The notes: generated from the letters alone by a model not told the origin. Shown: positions 1 through 14,900, numbered from the stretch's first letter. The stretch is DNA of 64,000 nucleotides from Spirometra erinaceieuropaei (GCA_902702965.1 CACRXP010000667.1:63654-127653); one strand, 5' to 3'. A program made the numbers and translations.

Positions 1-2005
1 CAAGCATCGGACTCTTTTTGAATTTTTTAGTTTACATGATAATTAATTGCTTTGATCTTAAAAGTGCAAATAGTCGGGAAGGCTTTGAAAATGCTCCCAT
101 TAATGGAGCGGGCCCCGGATGGCAATAAACAAGCGCTTAACATTTCAGAGACGTTGATCTTCGGATTAATTGCTAGACTATTCCGAAAGCAATTGCTTCT
201 TTGAAAACCAAAATCACATGTCATAAACCGTAGGATTTTTATGCAGACTGCGGGAACAAAGGGCAAAACCCGAAGAACAACTCTCATAATATCATAATGT
301 ATGCCGACTTACGGGCGCAGACATGAGATGCTGGCTTAAGACATGTAGAAATGTAGAAGTGTACGCCCATTATTGCTGCGGATAACCTTAGCCTACGCTA
401 ATAAGTAGATTGCTTGAATAACGACTCTGTATGTTATTTCGTGCAACATATTTGACGCATCGATATCTTTTACGAGGAAGTGGTACGAGGTCGTTTTCTT
501 GAGAACAACACACGTTTGGACTGAGATTAGCCCTAACCGATCAAATATAAAATCGGAATCGTGTGTTTCTTTGCCTGACCACCTGGCTTATCGTTCGCAC
601 TGCGGTCACACCTAGGCTTCTCGTCCAATGTTTTACTAACGATTGTACCCTCCTCAATTGAAAACTTCGTTAGTAGATAAATGAAGGTTGAGAAAGAAGT
701 AAGTATAGATTCTCTCTTAGGACATTAGCTCACAACCACCAGACAGGTCTTGATTTATATTCACCGACAACTTTGCGCCGGAAAAACCTTCTACTAATCA
801 GGAAGACGACATTGGAGGTACGCTGGATAATGACTTTCCGTCATCCGCTTCGATGATTTATGCTCATAGACTGCCTCTCAGTCAGAGACTTGGAAGTTTT
901 TTCTACAAAATCACAATGAGATAATCACCGTCAGTACCAAAAGTCAGCGAAAAACGATTAATGAACTCTGGTTGAAGTGTCTACAGCATGTAGTCAGATC
1001 CCAGATCTTATTTTTATTGTAGCCTTATACAAATACCATCGCACTGCGACTGGTACTGATTTGCGGTCGCATGGCTAGACAAAACTGCCGCCCTCTCATA
1101 CTACATCTTTTGACCTTCTCTCTTTTCTTCCACATCCCAGCTGAGGCAGTCATGCGCACTTTGAGGCCTTTAGTCTGCCAGTCTGGCTACGTTTCTCTAG
1201 GCAGCGCATAAAATTAAAACTCGTGGCCACCAAATACGTCATAAAATATTCTCTCTTGTCAGCTACTGCCAGATCATTCCATTTTCTGCAGATATGTCTT
1301 GCTCTTATTGTTGCGGGTTCTAACTCGTCCGAGGTCTCCAACTTTTCCACGATCGTGTCAGATGAAACTTCAAAAAGTGCTAGGCACAGTCATTACTAAA
1401 CACAATAATTATCCTCAGAATCGATGAATGGTTAAGGGAGCCTCAGATATTTTGTTGCCCGGCATGCTTAAATCAAACGGCCTGCTGCTTTACTGAGAAC
1501 ATTCTGGCTTCTGCAACTGACATACCATTTATCTGACTGCAGAAGTTAAATATATTGTTCTATTTATCCTTGATAGTTTGGGTGAAAACTGATGCATACT
1601 ACTGTAATAGAATCGGATTTCGGTTAATTTTTTTCTGTGACAACATTGTTGAATTTTTTGCTGCTTAAGGGAAGTCGTCCTTCCAATTTTTAGTGCACAT
1701 ACATGCAAACGGCGTCTCTTATGCGGAGGGAATGTCAGAATAAACGAAAGTCATGTAAACGTAGCTAAGGACGTTTGCCTTTGTTATTAAAACAAAATTT
1801 AAACATATAAACTCATAGGGCACAAAGCTCAGTCTGACCGTAATGATGGTTACTAATTTCCACGCTCAGGTTAAAAATAACATAAACGTTGTCTGGTTCT
1901 GCGGTACTTTGAGCTGTTTTTCTCAGGCAAATATTGATTCCATCAAATGTTAAAAGGCGATATGATTGGTAATATCTGACAAGATGTATTTATACAGGTT
2001 ATGAT
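1..2005. other. Flank downstream of mGluR, no gene seen
   Basis: Only short frames without recognisable protein similarity. It probably includes the 3' untranslated region of the receptor gene. Confidence 0.6.
1013..1018 (-). terminator. Possible polyadenylation signal of the mGluR gene
   Basis: AATAAA on the minus strand, about 990 nt after the mGluR stop codon. It is the first canonical hexamer I found on that strand downstream of the stop. No other element supports it. Confidence 0.25.
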
Positions 2006-2907
2006 TCAAACGTACCCCTTCTTCCTTTTCTGACTGATGTTTGCTTGTAACACGCCAATATGACATCGAATATCCTTCGCCGTTACAAATGCCCTCCGCG
2101 AATTCTTCTCCGGATGGAATAACATAATGTAGATTTTGGGGATGAAGAGAATGATGAAGGCGATCGTCGCAGACAGACTGACAGCCATGGTGAGTGCAAA
2201 CTCCGTCTCATATCCACCAAGGTAAATGGGCAGTGTAGCCAGCCAGAGGACACAAGTGGTATACATGGTGAAGCCAATGAATTTAGCCTCATTAAAATTG
2301 TGAGGCAAGTTGCGAGTCTTTATGGCATAACATGTACAGACTACGATCAGGACGATGCCCATGGCTAGTGGTACGACGGTCCCATTTCGGGTTGTGTTGC
2401 ATATCAGACGTGCCATGGTATCACTGTTGAAGTAGAGCAGTTTAGGACCCGGCGGTTCCATGAACAGCATGACAGCTATTACTGTCAGCTCAGCAAGGTT
2501 AATCAGTGCCGTTATTACCAACTGTGCTGTGAGAGAGAGGAAACGCTGTTTCTTCAGATAGATCCGTTTTGAACCCTCCAGAATGCGCGCTATTCTGTTG
2601 GTTTTTGTGGCCAATGCGCCGTAGAGCATGGAGAAGGCAAGACCTGGGAAGACACGACTCAGCAGACAGCTTGTCACGGTCGGCTGCCAAATTACAACAA
2701 AGTTGGAGGCGTGCGCGAAGAGCATGCCTATCAGCATGACATACATTAGTTCTCGAGTGGAGGCCTTGACAATAGACGTGTTCTGGTAGAAAAGAAATAC
2801 TGTCAGGCCAAACACCGTCAGGAGGACACCGAAAGACGCAAGTAGGATGGAGATGAGGGGGAGCGGTCGACTCCAATGCGGGTAGATTGGCTGAATCTTT
2901 GTGCACT
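2006..2907 (-). CDS. mGluR coding exon 7: seven-transmembrane domain and tail
   Basis: One exon encodes all seven helices. The acceptor CCAAAAG|AGTGC makes the ninth linker cysteine (ECTKIQPIYPHW). LISILLASFGVLLTVFGL is helix 1. LYGALATKTNRIARILEGSK is the family signature after helix 3. NFNEAKFIGFTMYTTCVLWL is intracellular loop 3 into helix 6. PKIYIMLFHPEKN closes helix 7. The cysteines TSCLL and LICNTT can form the helix 3 to loop 2 disulfide. The tail after HPEKN is only about 31 residues, ends in basic QKRKKGYV and has no PPxxF Homer-binding motif. A further tail exon joined upstream of the stop at 2006 cannot be excluded. Confidence 0.93.
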
Positions 2908-5900
2908 CTTTTGGATAGGGGAAAAAAGCATATTATTTAATCAGCAGTCGAAGAAGATATCAAGGATTGCTTGTTTTTGCAAACTTATTTTTTTATTCCG
3001 AGGTCAAAAAGATATAATTGGAAGCCAGTTGCACAGCTCGTAGGAAGGAAATGTGTGCGCACAAAAACCCATTTAGGAAGGATTTTATAGAGTAGCACAT
3101 TTCAGTGAGGCATATTAAAATCAAAGGCTTACATAAATTGGACTGCATCAAAATTCGAAGGTCAGTATATCGATATCAAAGTGGAAGGGCCGACAAAATT
3201 CTGGTTTTATTCGATTTCTTCCTACCATGCGCAAATAAGTGGGCCAATAACGCAGGACGATTGCTTACTCGAAAAGTTCTGAAGCATAGTCATCTGGATC
3301 CACACTCTACCAAAAGGACCATTAGATTCAGCATTTCCGCCCATGCATAGAGCTGGCCGGTATGTACTGCTTATAGTCAAAGTTACTTGAGTGCCATAGG
3401 GGCTATGTTTTAATTTCCACAATCGACAGTTACTCAACCGCTTTGAAGTTAAGGAACCGCCAAGAGCATTTTACAAGTAACTAAAAAGACATTTTGTTTT
3501 CGCAATCAGCTAGCATTTTTAAAACACATTTTCTACTTTGGCTGCCTAGCACCTGCCTTTCCCAAGGAATTTTAAAGGAAATACGGGACCGTGCAGCGCT
3601 TTTTGTAACCTCCTAAAAAACCACCAATTTCAGCTCAAAAATGGCAGATAGACTTTGTGTTATCAACTTCACATAAAGACATTTCCGACGCTAATTAATG
3701 TTGAGGCATTCAACATGTGTTCACTGTACTTTACGTTTAACTTAGGTAGAAGATTCTGCCCCACTTGTAACGTTTCCTTATGGAAAACAAATTGGATGTA
3801 GATAAGGCAAAATATTTGCTTCCCTTGAGTTACGTATCCAAAATATGCATTATATCACAAAATTAGTACAGACAGGATAATTGCAGCGTATGCCTATCTA
3901 TAGTGCAAATCTAAAGACTCGTTATGCTGACATCTTTCAGGATTTTGCATACATAGTCAAAACATTTGCCTGGCATTCGTCAGGGCTTGGATAATAAGTA
4001 AATTAATTTCTCTTCTTACCAGTAGTTGGCAATAGCTATATCTTCCTGAAGGTTATTGCGTCGGAATGCTATTCTGCTGGTCGAAGTTAAGTTCAGGGGA
4101 AAAACTGGTCGTTAGATCTCCATGCGTCATACGGACTGTTTGGTTCGCTAACAGAAAACTCTCTAAACTCTGGCAGTTAAAGGAAAATATTTATTTCTGT
4201 TTACCCTTGTTTAGCAGAAATCTTGAACGCCGAATCACTAAGCAATGGGTGGCAATGAACTTGAACTTTTACTTCCACAAAGGACTTGAAAAAGTCGTTC
4301 TAATAAAAAGTGTACATTAAATTCCAAAATTAACTGACTTTTGCAGGCCTACGAAACAAATAGCAATATCCTACATAGTAAATTACCAACGATACGGTCC
4401 TCGGATGTTCAAAAACGGACTGAATAGCGGCGTGGATTTACTTTCTGTTCACGCACAGAGTAGGTTAGGTCAGAAACGATGGGCTCGAAAAAACGATACG
4501 GCAAGAGTTTGAATTCTTCTGGAACACAGAGAAAAAATCAGAATTCTGGGAGAAGATTAAGAAGAGTCTGATACTCTGACTGTCTACACATATGAATTTC
4601 TCTATGCAAAGCACAGAGACGTCTAACTCCTATTCGTCTGATTTCCCATGATCTCTCTCCATCGAGTGGACGAATTATAGCTTAAGTAGTTTTTTAGTCT
4701 GCCGAAAATTCATCAAAATATCTATGCTCTGAAGGAGGAAGAAACTTAATCAGATAAAGTTCGACGAACGCAGCAAATCAGCCTTATTATAAATCTGCTC
4801 TTAAACTTTTATCCTAGTGCATCCGAGCCTCAACTCTGTTAGAAAAGTACTATCAGCCGCCTAGTCTTTTCCGGTCATGCAGTAACTCGATTCATGTAAG
4901 GGCTGATGGCCAGGCCCCTGAAAGTGTCTGCTTTTTCACGCGTTTTTAGAAGAGCATTGTTACTCCGCCTGCTACCGTGGACAAATCGTCCAACGAAGAA
5001 TCGTAAACAGCTGACCAAATTGATTTACTGTAACTCATGAATGGAGACACCACTGCTGTAGAACGTACTTTTTCTCTATATTGCATATCCTACCCTGTTT
5101 AATGGTCTTTACTGGCGTGGGGCCATCATTACGTTGCGTTGTTTTTGACTAACTGAACACCATGAAGCTTACTCGGTTGGCAAACAGCATCTGTCTATTA
5201 GGGTGGAGCGTTTATTATCCACATACAGCGACTGCCATTAAGCAGAAACTAGTTCGTGTAGTCCTACCAGCATTTATGCAATAAGCTTGATAAACAACAC
5301 ACACACAACAAACCAGCTTAGTCTACAAATTATGAAATAGTCCAGTTGAATCTTCTAAGAGCTTGTTTTAAATTACGTATCTGCGACATATGGGTCATTT
5401 CAGAATTAAAGCCACCACCACCACCACCACCACCACCACCACCACCACCACCACCACCACCACCACCACCACCACCACCACCACCACCACAACCACCACC
5501 ACCACCACCACCACCACCACAACGGTTATTGACGCCATGGACGCAAAAAAGTGCCATTTCCAGACAAGGTACTATCAGTCTTCTAAACGCCTAAGGCACT
5601 TACAGAATTTTGTGGGGTAACAATCGGGAGATGGCACCCAAAAAATTCCGCCTAACCAAAGCAGCCTGTCTTACGGGACAGGTGGTAATAGGGGTTTTAT
5701 GGGTGGTGGCTGGTCGGGATGTACGATACTAGCCGACAAAAAGCCTTATTTGTACAGATGTATGATCGAAGTTGGCCCGCTCTCCGTTCCGTCATTACAA
5801 AATGGGTCGAGAAAAGCAGTATAGTGGTAACGGACGGGTAAAAGGTGTATAGTCGTCCTCCCTCAGAAGGTTATCTACATTTCTCTGTTAACCACTCAAA

Positions 5901-8900
5901 GAACTTCAAGGACCCTACCACCGGACGGCACACCAATACCACTGAGGCATACTGGAGTAGACTGAATAGGAAACTCCACGAGGGAGATCCTGTATGTGGT
6001 CGAGCTGTGAGGGCTCACATAGACGAAGTACAGTGCCGTCTTTGGTTTGGCCTCAATGCCATGTCTTTGACAGATGCCTGGGAACTGTTTCTGTCCCATG
6101 CTGTGCAGACTTATCCTATTTAAAAGTGATATTGTTTCGTAATAAACTGCCATAATGCGAATGTATGCCGTATATTCAGGTATACGTGTGTAACCATGGG
6201 GAAGGTTGGGTAACAGCGACCATCGTCCATGTAACCTCCTGCAATGTTTGTTCGGCCAACCCATGTTAGGCCGTCGGGGAAAGTCCAAATAGTGCGTGAA
6301 AGTAGGCCTGCAAACCGCTGATATAGCCTGAAGGCGTTTGAGTCCACTGTTAAAGGTATTATTTTTAGGTAACGGATTTTTTTGGGTGCCATCTCCCGAT
6401 TGTTACCTTTTGTGGTTTTGAAGACATTAATCCTGAATTCAACAGATGGAGACCACCACCGCATTTCATAAGCGTTTCGGTAAACAAGACACACACTATC
6501 ATGTTTAATTTAAAACCAAACAGTAACCTTGGTATATAATGTAATAGCGAAAGCATATGTCCTAAATCCGAACATTATATATCACTGTTCTGGAGAATGT
6601 ACGTGATCTCATTGTTTAACTAAAGACCGAAGATGATGGCTAGTTTATGCACAATTCCCTATTTGCCCTCACTTGCTAGAGGGCGGTTTATAGCTTGCAA
6701 AATCTGACACATAGTGACGTTCGTGAAAAACTGCAGTGTCAGCCAAATTCACATTCATTAAGTTGTTTTAATTTGCTGCACTTTATTCTCATATCATTGT
6801 TATCAGAGAAACTGCGTGCCATGGAATGCTGCCAGACGTGCCATGTTTGTGGCTTTTAGCACACCCAATATTCCATATAAGCGTGGAGACATTATTCGCA
6901 TAAAGTGACAAAGTTTTAAGTTGATAGGGTAAACATTCAGAATTCCTGTGAACAAAATGTTGTGGACGGAAGCCATACCTGTTCGGTTCTCGGTTGGTTT
7001 ATAACCAAGCGGACACTTTTCGCAGAGGTCACTAGAAACCACCCGTTCGTTCGGCAGACACGGTTTACAGATCCAACAGCATGATTTCGGTCGTTGTTTA
7101 ACAACCTAAAATAATATAAATTTTTTTTACTCTTAAGAAGAATTAGATCTTATAAAGTTTATGGTCTTTATGCAGGCAAAACGTTTACATAAATGACTTG
7201 CAATCCTGAGTCTATTGCTTTCTAAAATACCTTAAAAGCAGACTATATAAAAGCCTGGGTAATGGCAGAATTCTATAACTTTAAAGATCGCTTTTCCAAA
7301 AAATAATGATATAAGATTAAAATCTGTCGACTCCTCAAAATTCCACCTTAATTTCTGGAGAAGATGAATGATTCAACGTTCAAATCATCATCCGAAACAC
7401 ACTCTAAATAATCACCTTTATTTCGCCCACTGCGCAAGGCTCACTGCAACGAGAGATAGTCAAGGTTGTATAACTTATGACTTCCTCCTCCGTACCATTT
7501 TGATCGACCTTCGTGATGACTGTCCTCGGCCACTGCGCATTAGTCGGATCAATCAGAACTTCCCCAGACCTCCACCAACCGATTTGTTTATAAGAGTAGG
7601 TCTCAGTTCTGTTGTCAAGTAGGATGCGCTGATAATTCAGAATTTCATAACTAGAGTTGGGCACGGTTGAAAAGGCAATAGGAGAAAACCTATATTTAGG
7701 ATGCACTATGTGATTTTAAATAAAATAATCCATATACTATGGGGTTGCGTTATTACTTGTGTAATCTCCTGAGAAAAACGGAAAAGTCCTACGATCGCCT
7801 TTGTCTACTTAAATCCGACACCATAATAAACGCATGTTACTATAGGAACGCATACTATTTACATTTATAGTGCATGAACCAGAGGGAAAATATTTTGACG
7901 GCCACGTTTTGAAATTCGAAAATGATCCCGAAAAAATCTTCCTTGAGACACGGAGTCGGTAATTAACCTTACGCAATTTCTAACGCGCAGATGAAACCGC
8001 TTGTAGCAAAAAAACTGGTCAAAGCACCTTAGACATCGCCTTCGGCGCCTCCATATAAAAGGAGCACCAAAGTAATGAAGATCTAGCTTACCAGATAAGG
8101 TTCTAGTTAAAATATTTTTAGGTACTGCTAAGTATAACCTGCCCCGATAACTATTGTTGGATTTTTTTACCTTGAATAAAAGATGCCAACTTAGGATGAG
8201 GAGGCATGCTTTAAACTTCTGCATCCATGGCCAAATTTGTGATGTCCACTAAGAGAAATATATCCGTTTTGACATTTGTAAAATTAGGCTGCCATAAATG
8301 TATCTGGAATCCTAGACAAGAATAACTATGTACATAGTTAACATCAACGTTTTCTAAACAAACCTACCCACACAAATTATAACGTAATGCACAAAGACCA
8401 CATGACCTTGGCAAACCGAAGTGAAGTGGTTGACAAAACCGACTAACACTTCTGCACATAACAGGGGTCAGTTAACAGCGATGTTATGTTTACATGACAC
8501 AACTTGGGATGATATTGCGGCTAGAAAAATATTTTGGCAGTAGTGCCGTGCTTGCGGACAGTGTAAACCGGTTTCACGACGATGGCGACGACGAACTTAG
8601 AAAAACAGGTTTGGTTTGGTTATTCAACCCATCGTTTAATGACATCATATGGTTGGTTGCCTAAACAATTTTTAGAAGGTGCGATTACGTTCACTTTACA
8701 TACAATAGATGTGCTAACTCATGAAACGTCAACCAAAATGTCGAAATGCATTCTCGTTTTGAAAAGATAAATTAAGTAGTGTTGTAAAACTAATTATGAT
8801 GCAGCATAAATCTATAATGATCCAGTTACCTCAGGGTGTCGGCTTTCGAAATTACTTATTTTCGGCTGCAAGTAACATCGGTACTCTGCAAAAAATGACT

Positions 8901-11900
8901 ACTAAGTAGCATGCAATTTTCTCATTGATTTTCGATGCTCTTGAAAATATAATTATATTTCATAAAAAACATGCATTAAATATTCATTCTTTTACTTATT
9001 CGGTAGAAAATCACGTCTTCTTCCAATATCAAACTCAAAAGAAGAGTGTAATTCGGTTTTAAATTCCCGAATAAATTTGAACCCGACCTGCTGTTACACT
9101 TGCATTCAGGGTTTTAAAACTACAAGCTTTATATTTTCCGTGTAGGGAAAACCATACAATTCTCCACGGTGTAAAGAGGAGACCATATGAGGTTCATCAA
9201 ATTAAACAGTGGATTTGAGCAATATTGTAAACTTTACAAGCCACATTCGTTAATACAGATACATGATGTTTCATGAACGGCCATTTAACGGTATTAAAAA
9301 ATCTCACTATTAGAAACCTTTTAAAACCGAAGTATACTCTTCTTTTGAGTATGCGATTGGAAGAAGACGTGATTTTCGACCGAATAAGTAAAAGAATGAG
9401 TATTTTTATGCATGTTTTTCATGAAATATAATTGCATTTTCAAGGGCATCGAAAATCAATGAGAAAATTGCATGCTACTTAGTAGTCATTTTTTGCAAAG
9501 TATAGATGTTACATGCAGCCGAAAATACGTTCTTTCGAAAGCCGACACCCTGAGGTAACTGGATCATGATAAATTTATGCTGCATCATGACTATTTTTAC
9601 AACACTACTTAGTTTATCTTTTCGAAACGAGAACACATTTCGAAATTTTGGTTGACATTTCATGAGTAAGCACATCTGTTGTACGTCACATGCATGCACC
9701 TCGCTTACTCTTTCGATTCAGCGAATGACTGTGCGTGATGGTGGTGCTTATACGCCATCCACGGTTGCATTTAGTACCAGTCCATACGCACTTCCCTGCG
9801 CTTGCTCCGACCCTACTGGTGCGCTATTATTTGCCATGCTCTACAAACAAATGCAGTGTAGTTATTTCTAAATCTTTATGCTTAATTGAATCAAACACAT
9901 TTAGACCACATTTTTGAAGCACTGATGGTGAGGGCATCCTGTTTTAACATGGAAATACTCCTTAGTTGTGACAGAGCAGTCCGAATCTGCAGAATAGATC
10001 AAACAATATAACAAGTGGTAACTGCACTACGGTAGGCCCCCCTAGTATATATTGCTAGATTATGTTGTTAGTGCATAGCCGTTCAAGAAATATGATTGTC
10101 ATAGGTGGGACTAAACATGCCCCAATGCTGCACCTACGAATCCGCTGAAGGAAAAGGGAAAGATTAAACCAGCGTTTGAGCTTTGAGAACCTACCTGCCG
10201 GGGGGATCGCCGTTCCGGTCAAAGTAAACAAGGTCGCCATTGGAATCATAGAGACGGGTTGCCAATATTTCTGACCTCAGCAGATCACCGTCTATGGGTA
10301 AGAACTCATCGCAAACACCGAAAAATCCTTCGCCGCAAACAATGGCATGGAGACTGTGAAGCGCCATGGCTAACGTATAGATTGATGTGTTCAGCAGTCC
10401 CAACTTATTGTCCTGTTCAAAGGTTGGACTTCGAAGAGTCAGATTATCTAAATGTTTGAAATACTGCAGTAGAAAATATTGTAACTTGCTAGAAATGAAT
10501 AAAAAATTCAATAAGATAATTTGAGTATTATATTGCCCTTGTTCATGTATATGTTGTATGCAGTAACGCAAATGAATAAAACTTTGTTGCCTCTGTAGTA
10601 ATCAACAAAGGGAGACCAAACAGCGGTTATTAAAGATCTGTGTCTTTTTCAGTCTCTATTTGTCCAGTCAAATCCCACGACAGGAGAAGGAAACGTGCAA
10701 GTCACATAAAATATTAGACAACGTACGATTTGAAGCAGATTTTCTATCAGACCAGCTCTCCACTTACTGTTTACTGCAGTGTTCTGCTATTTGTTTAAAA
10801 GAGAATAAGCGCGCCCTACCTCGTCGCTGGTAAAGAGCGAATGAACGCAGCATCTATTCACGTATTCATAATTTCGACCACCAAGCAAGTAGAATAGCGG
10901 CTTAGCAAGCATTATTACAAAAGCGCGCATCAGATAAGATAGATAAACATACGATCTGTCACAGACTATACCATATGCCAGCACAGCTGGGTTTTGTTGT
11001 CAGTTTTCAACTGGCTTCTGAATAGCTGGAAAAGTCCTGAAACTAAGGTAGAGATTTTCACAGTTCGGGCAGTGTCATGATGCTCGTTTTGTTTTGCAAA
11101 TCCCTGCCTCTTAGTAAACGGCACATCTTTATTTTGCGTTTTTGCTCAGAATTTTAAACCAATTATTTTCACTTTTTATATAACTACTTTACGGCCATGA
11201 AACATTACATTAATAAAACGTACATTAAATTTATGGTCATTGCTCTTTATTCAAAAAGGTATACGAAGTTGTCTTTAAAATATTCACAATATACCTTAGT
11301 TATTTTATAATCTACAATGTCTTCGCTTCGCAAGGAAGGTGAATAATTAAAGGAATTTTAGTGGTTAGCTTGTCAATAGCCGTTTTATTAGCTCAGAGTT
11401 TATATTATGCTATATTTATTTTTATGCGTTTTTCAATCTCGGGATCTCCATAAGGCGCTATTTTGCGTCATTACTGCCGCAACAATTCTGTCGCTGCGTA
11501 TTACTTTGTTATATGTTAGGAGATTTTTCTTCGGAGATAGTAGTCTGAAAGATGCTGGGACCCAGTTTACGCAAGCCACATTCAGAATTGATGGTTTATT
11601 TGAGGAGAATGTAGGGATGATGTGCAACGAAAAACAATTTTTATGTTATCGAAACTTCCAAACCATTTCACTAATACAATAAAAGGAAGAGAGCATTCTG
11701 CTGTTTTATGTCTAAAAATAGAAACAACCCACAAAAGGCGTTTTTGTCAGAAGCATTGTTCATTTCTGCACCATTTTAAATTGGGTGTAATTATACACGC
11801 ACGCAAATTTTCATCCTTCAGACAACATGAATCTCCATGATCTGTGGCATAATCTGGTGCCAATATTGCTTTTCCCTTAAAATAATATTGAATTGTGTTT

Positions 11901-14900
11901 ATGTTTTATGTTGGTTTTTTTGATCAATTTAGTGCGTTAAAAGTTAGTATTTGAGACCGCAGCCATCGACCAGAAAGTATATATGGAGTGTGCCATGCTT
12001 TTTAATGTAGATGGAAGGATTCACCCAACAACTACAGACAACCTTCGGGAAGCAAACAATGATTGCGAGATAAATTTAAATCTACCTCTTCCAAAATAAA
12101 TGAAATACGAATAAAAGCGTGGGGCAAACCGGGAACTGTGACCAGCTCTTTATAGATATTATTGGCGGACAGACTCCCTGTGGTAGGTCCCCGAAAAATT
12201 TTCATTTTCTATGGTAATGCCCTGAATTTAGGGCTAACTTTGTGGGTAGAATTATTTGAAAATTATTTTTTATAAGTTAAGGAAATCTTAAAAAACCAGT
12301 ATACCGACGGCAAACGACTTGCAAATAAAGAGGAAAAGATTTTCCTTGACCATTAAGGGAGAAGCAGTTACCTGCTGAAAAAAATTTCCCTCTATGCTCA
12401 TAATATATAGGGTTACTTTATTTAAATGGTTAATTTTTGAAGACAGAAGGTAACTGAATATAGCGGAAATAGAACGTGTAATGTATGTTGGCTTTCTCGT
12501 TAAACATGTCGAATATTTTTCCATTTATCCCCTGACTATTTCTTTGAAATGTAGTGTCTAATATGTGCAGAAGGTTTTGGTTAATTATGTTGCTGACATA
12601 AAGTCTACTAACTTAGCCTAGTCATGAAATCATGTTGCGAATTCCCTTAAGGCTGTTATTTATCTAAATAATTTACATATGAACATCTAAATATCAGGCA
12701 TATTTCCATGCCATGAAATCTGCAATGGTATGTCTTTTTAAATTTAGTCATATCCAGCAACGCTTTTTTTCGGGTGTTTTGTTTGTCTTACTCGCTTTCT
12801 ATGTTACTGCCTGAAAAACGCCCAAAACTGGTTGATTACGTCTTGTTTGGGCTGCCTGCATGGAAACCCTTTGCGAGCCCAACCAACAATAACAATAAAA
12901 TCACTTACAACGGAACTGCAGACTGTGCCAACAGAGGAAGTTTTTTTATTGTGTGAGTGCAAAAAAAGTAGGCAGTAAACCTTAGCCAGCTGCAGACTTA
13001 TGGATTCCTACAGTACCCCACTGTGCGCTGACATGCGCACGCACCCGGCATTCTTTTTTGCTAGACAACTACCTAAGTTAGAGTCAGCAATGACAGCAGT
13101 AACAGCACTGCATTGAATCGTCAGCATTAAGGATAGTCATTACGTGCTTTTGGTTCGGAAAATAAGGCAAATAAAATTGAACCATAGGTTGTGTCTTTGG
13201 GTCCTCCACCCAATGTCATATAAGTGTTTTCTATCCATCAAGGAAATAACCAATTCTGTAATCCCCAGCAAGTACTTATTTGACTTCATGAACTCCCTAA
13301 ACACATTTGAATTATAAACTAGCAATTAGTTCCAGGAAAAGGCGCAGCAAGTTTGGAAATTTAATTTTCTAACATGCATTGAGAAAAACCGGGCAGCTAT
13401 TATGAATTATTCACCCAGATGAGTCTACCTGAAATTTTACGCCCACAAAAGGCAAACAAATTTACTATGGATAGCGATTTTTTAAATGAGCATATGTTGA
13501 ACTTAGAGGTGAGGTATTTTGTTGATTTATTTGTGCCCATTTAGAAGTGTCCAGATCTTCTTGGTTATGTGAAAATATTGGCAGTACAAAATTAACAATG
13601 CAACTCAGACTTCACAAGATGTAAAAAAGCCTTAGTCAGATGAAAGCATAAGTGTATTTGTCTTTAGAGTAATTTTAAAGTACACAGCGCGGCTGCATAT
13701 GTAGGTAAGGCGTGGCGGAAATAAGTAGCTATGAAATCTTACCTGAACATGGCTTTCTAGTGGAATGTATCGAGGCATTCAACGAGCAATCAAACTTCTG
13801 CTCCCAAAAGGCCTTGAACCATGGGTTCCATGTATTCTGTTTGGGTGTCAGATTCATGAAGTATTCGTCAAATTCGGGCAAGTGTTTTGAACGGATGCGA
13901 ATTGAAAGGCTACCCTGTGCCGCAGCACTGGCATATCGTTCTCCAGAGTTTTCGTCAATTACGGGTCCAAGAATATCGGTTCTATCGGCCCAACCATCAC
14001 TGCGATTTGAGGAAAGACATGACCATTAAGCATTTTGTATAATAGTGATTTAGGCTCTTAAAACGGTTGTTGCATAAGTATATCTGTGCAGTTGTCATTG
14101 ACATATTTTTTTCATATTATTTTTAGTATCTAAATTGAATTTGGACGTCACAACTTACGCGTTAAAAAAGCAAATTTGAGTAGTTTTTGAGTGGGACGGT
14201 CCCTAATATTGCACACTAGTAAAATAAAAAGACAAAAGTTATGCTTGTACACCTATGTATTTGGTGTTTGTACTCACTAAGCAACACGATACTAGAGGCC
14301 AAACTTTGGTATTAATGCGAACAAACCAAAAATCTGAAACATAATTTGCGCGCTATTGTTTTTGCTGCATTTAGAACTAATCACTTAAACAGCAGGCTTC
14401 GGTGAACTGGCATTATTTAACTGTCGCTTTTTAATTTCCTCAGAAATTATCTACGAAGTTAGAGCAGATCAGTTTATTCAATGCCTATAGGCACAGACCG
14501 AGAATGTTATACATGAAGATTTGGGCCAAAGTCCATCAGCCACAGCGGGTAACCGCGTAATATTCATTAAAACATCGGCGAAACACGCGTGTATGGGCTT
14601 TTGGCTAGTGCTTGTGCTGTTAGTATGGTACCACCTTACTCTAAAGTATGCTACTGGCTGATTATCCACAGTTAATGAATATTACGCGGTTAACCACTGT
14701 GGCTGATGGACTTTGGTCCAAATATTCGTGTATAAAATTCTCGGTCTGTGCCTATACGCCTTGAATAAACTGATCTACTCCAACTTCGTAGATGATTTCT
14801 GAGGAAATCAAAAAGCGACAATTGCTTAATTGGAATATCTACCAGAAAACACACGGGAAATTCTGAGAGACCCACTGACGAGCCGAACCCCTCGCAGCTG

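Larger units (their letters stand above)
2908..6978 (-). other. mGluR intron 6
   Basis: GT-AG intron (GTATGG to CCAAAAG) of about 4.1 kb. It contains the (CCA)n array at 5412-5522 and the Merlin element at 5616-6407. I recognise nothing else in it. Confidence 0.85.

Noticed and set aside
5330..5620. Polyglycine, polyproline and polythreonine reading frames
   Set aside because: They are translations of the (CCA)n microsatellite in three frames, inside an mGluR intron.
6120..6494. 124-residue minus-strand frame
   Set aside because: It overlaps the 3' part and terminal repeat of the Merlin element and has no recognised domain.
10428..10428. Alternative acceptor for mGluR exon 4 at the AAG before 10428
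   Set aside because: It breaks phase with exon 3. The ATTTAG acceptor at 10448 keeps the frame and gives the expected family sequence.
13712..14029. 105-residue plus-strand frame
   Set aside because: It is the antisense shadow of mGluR exon 3, whose minus-strand reading matches the family across its whole length.
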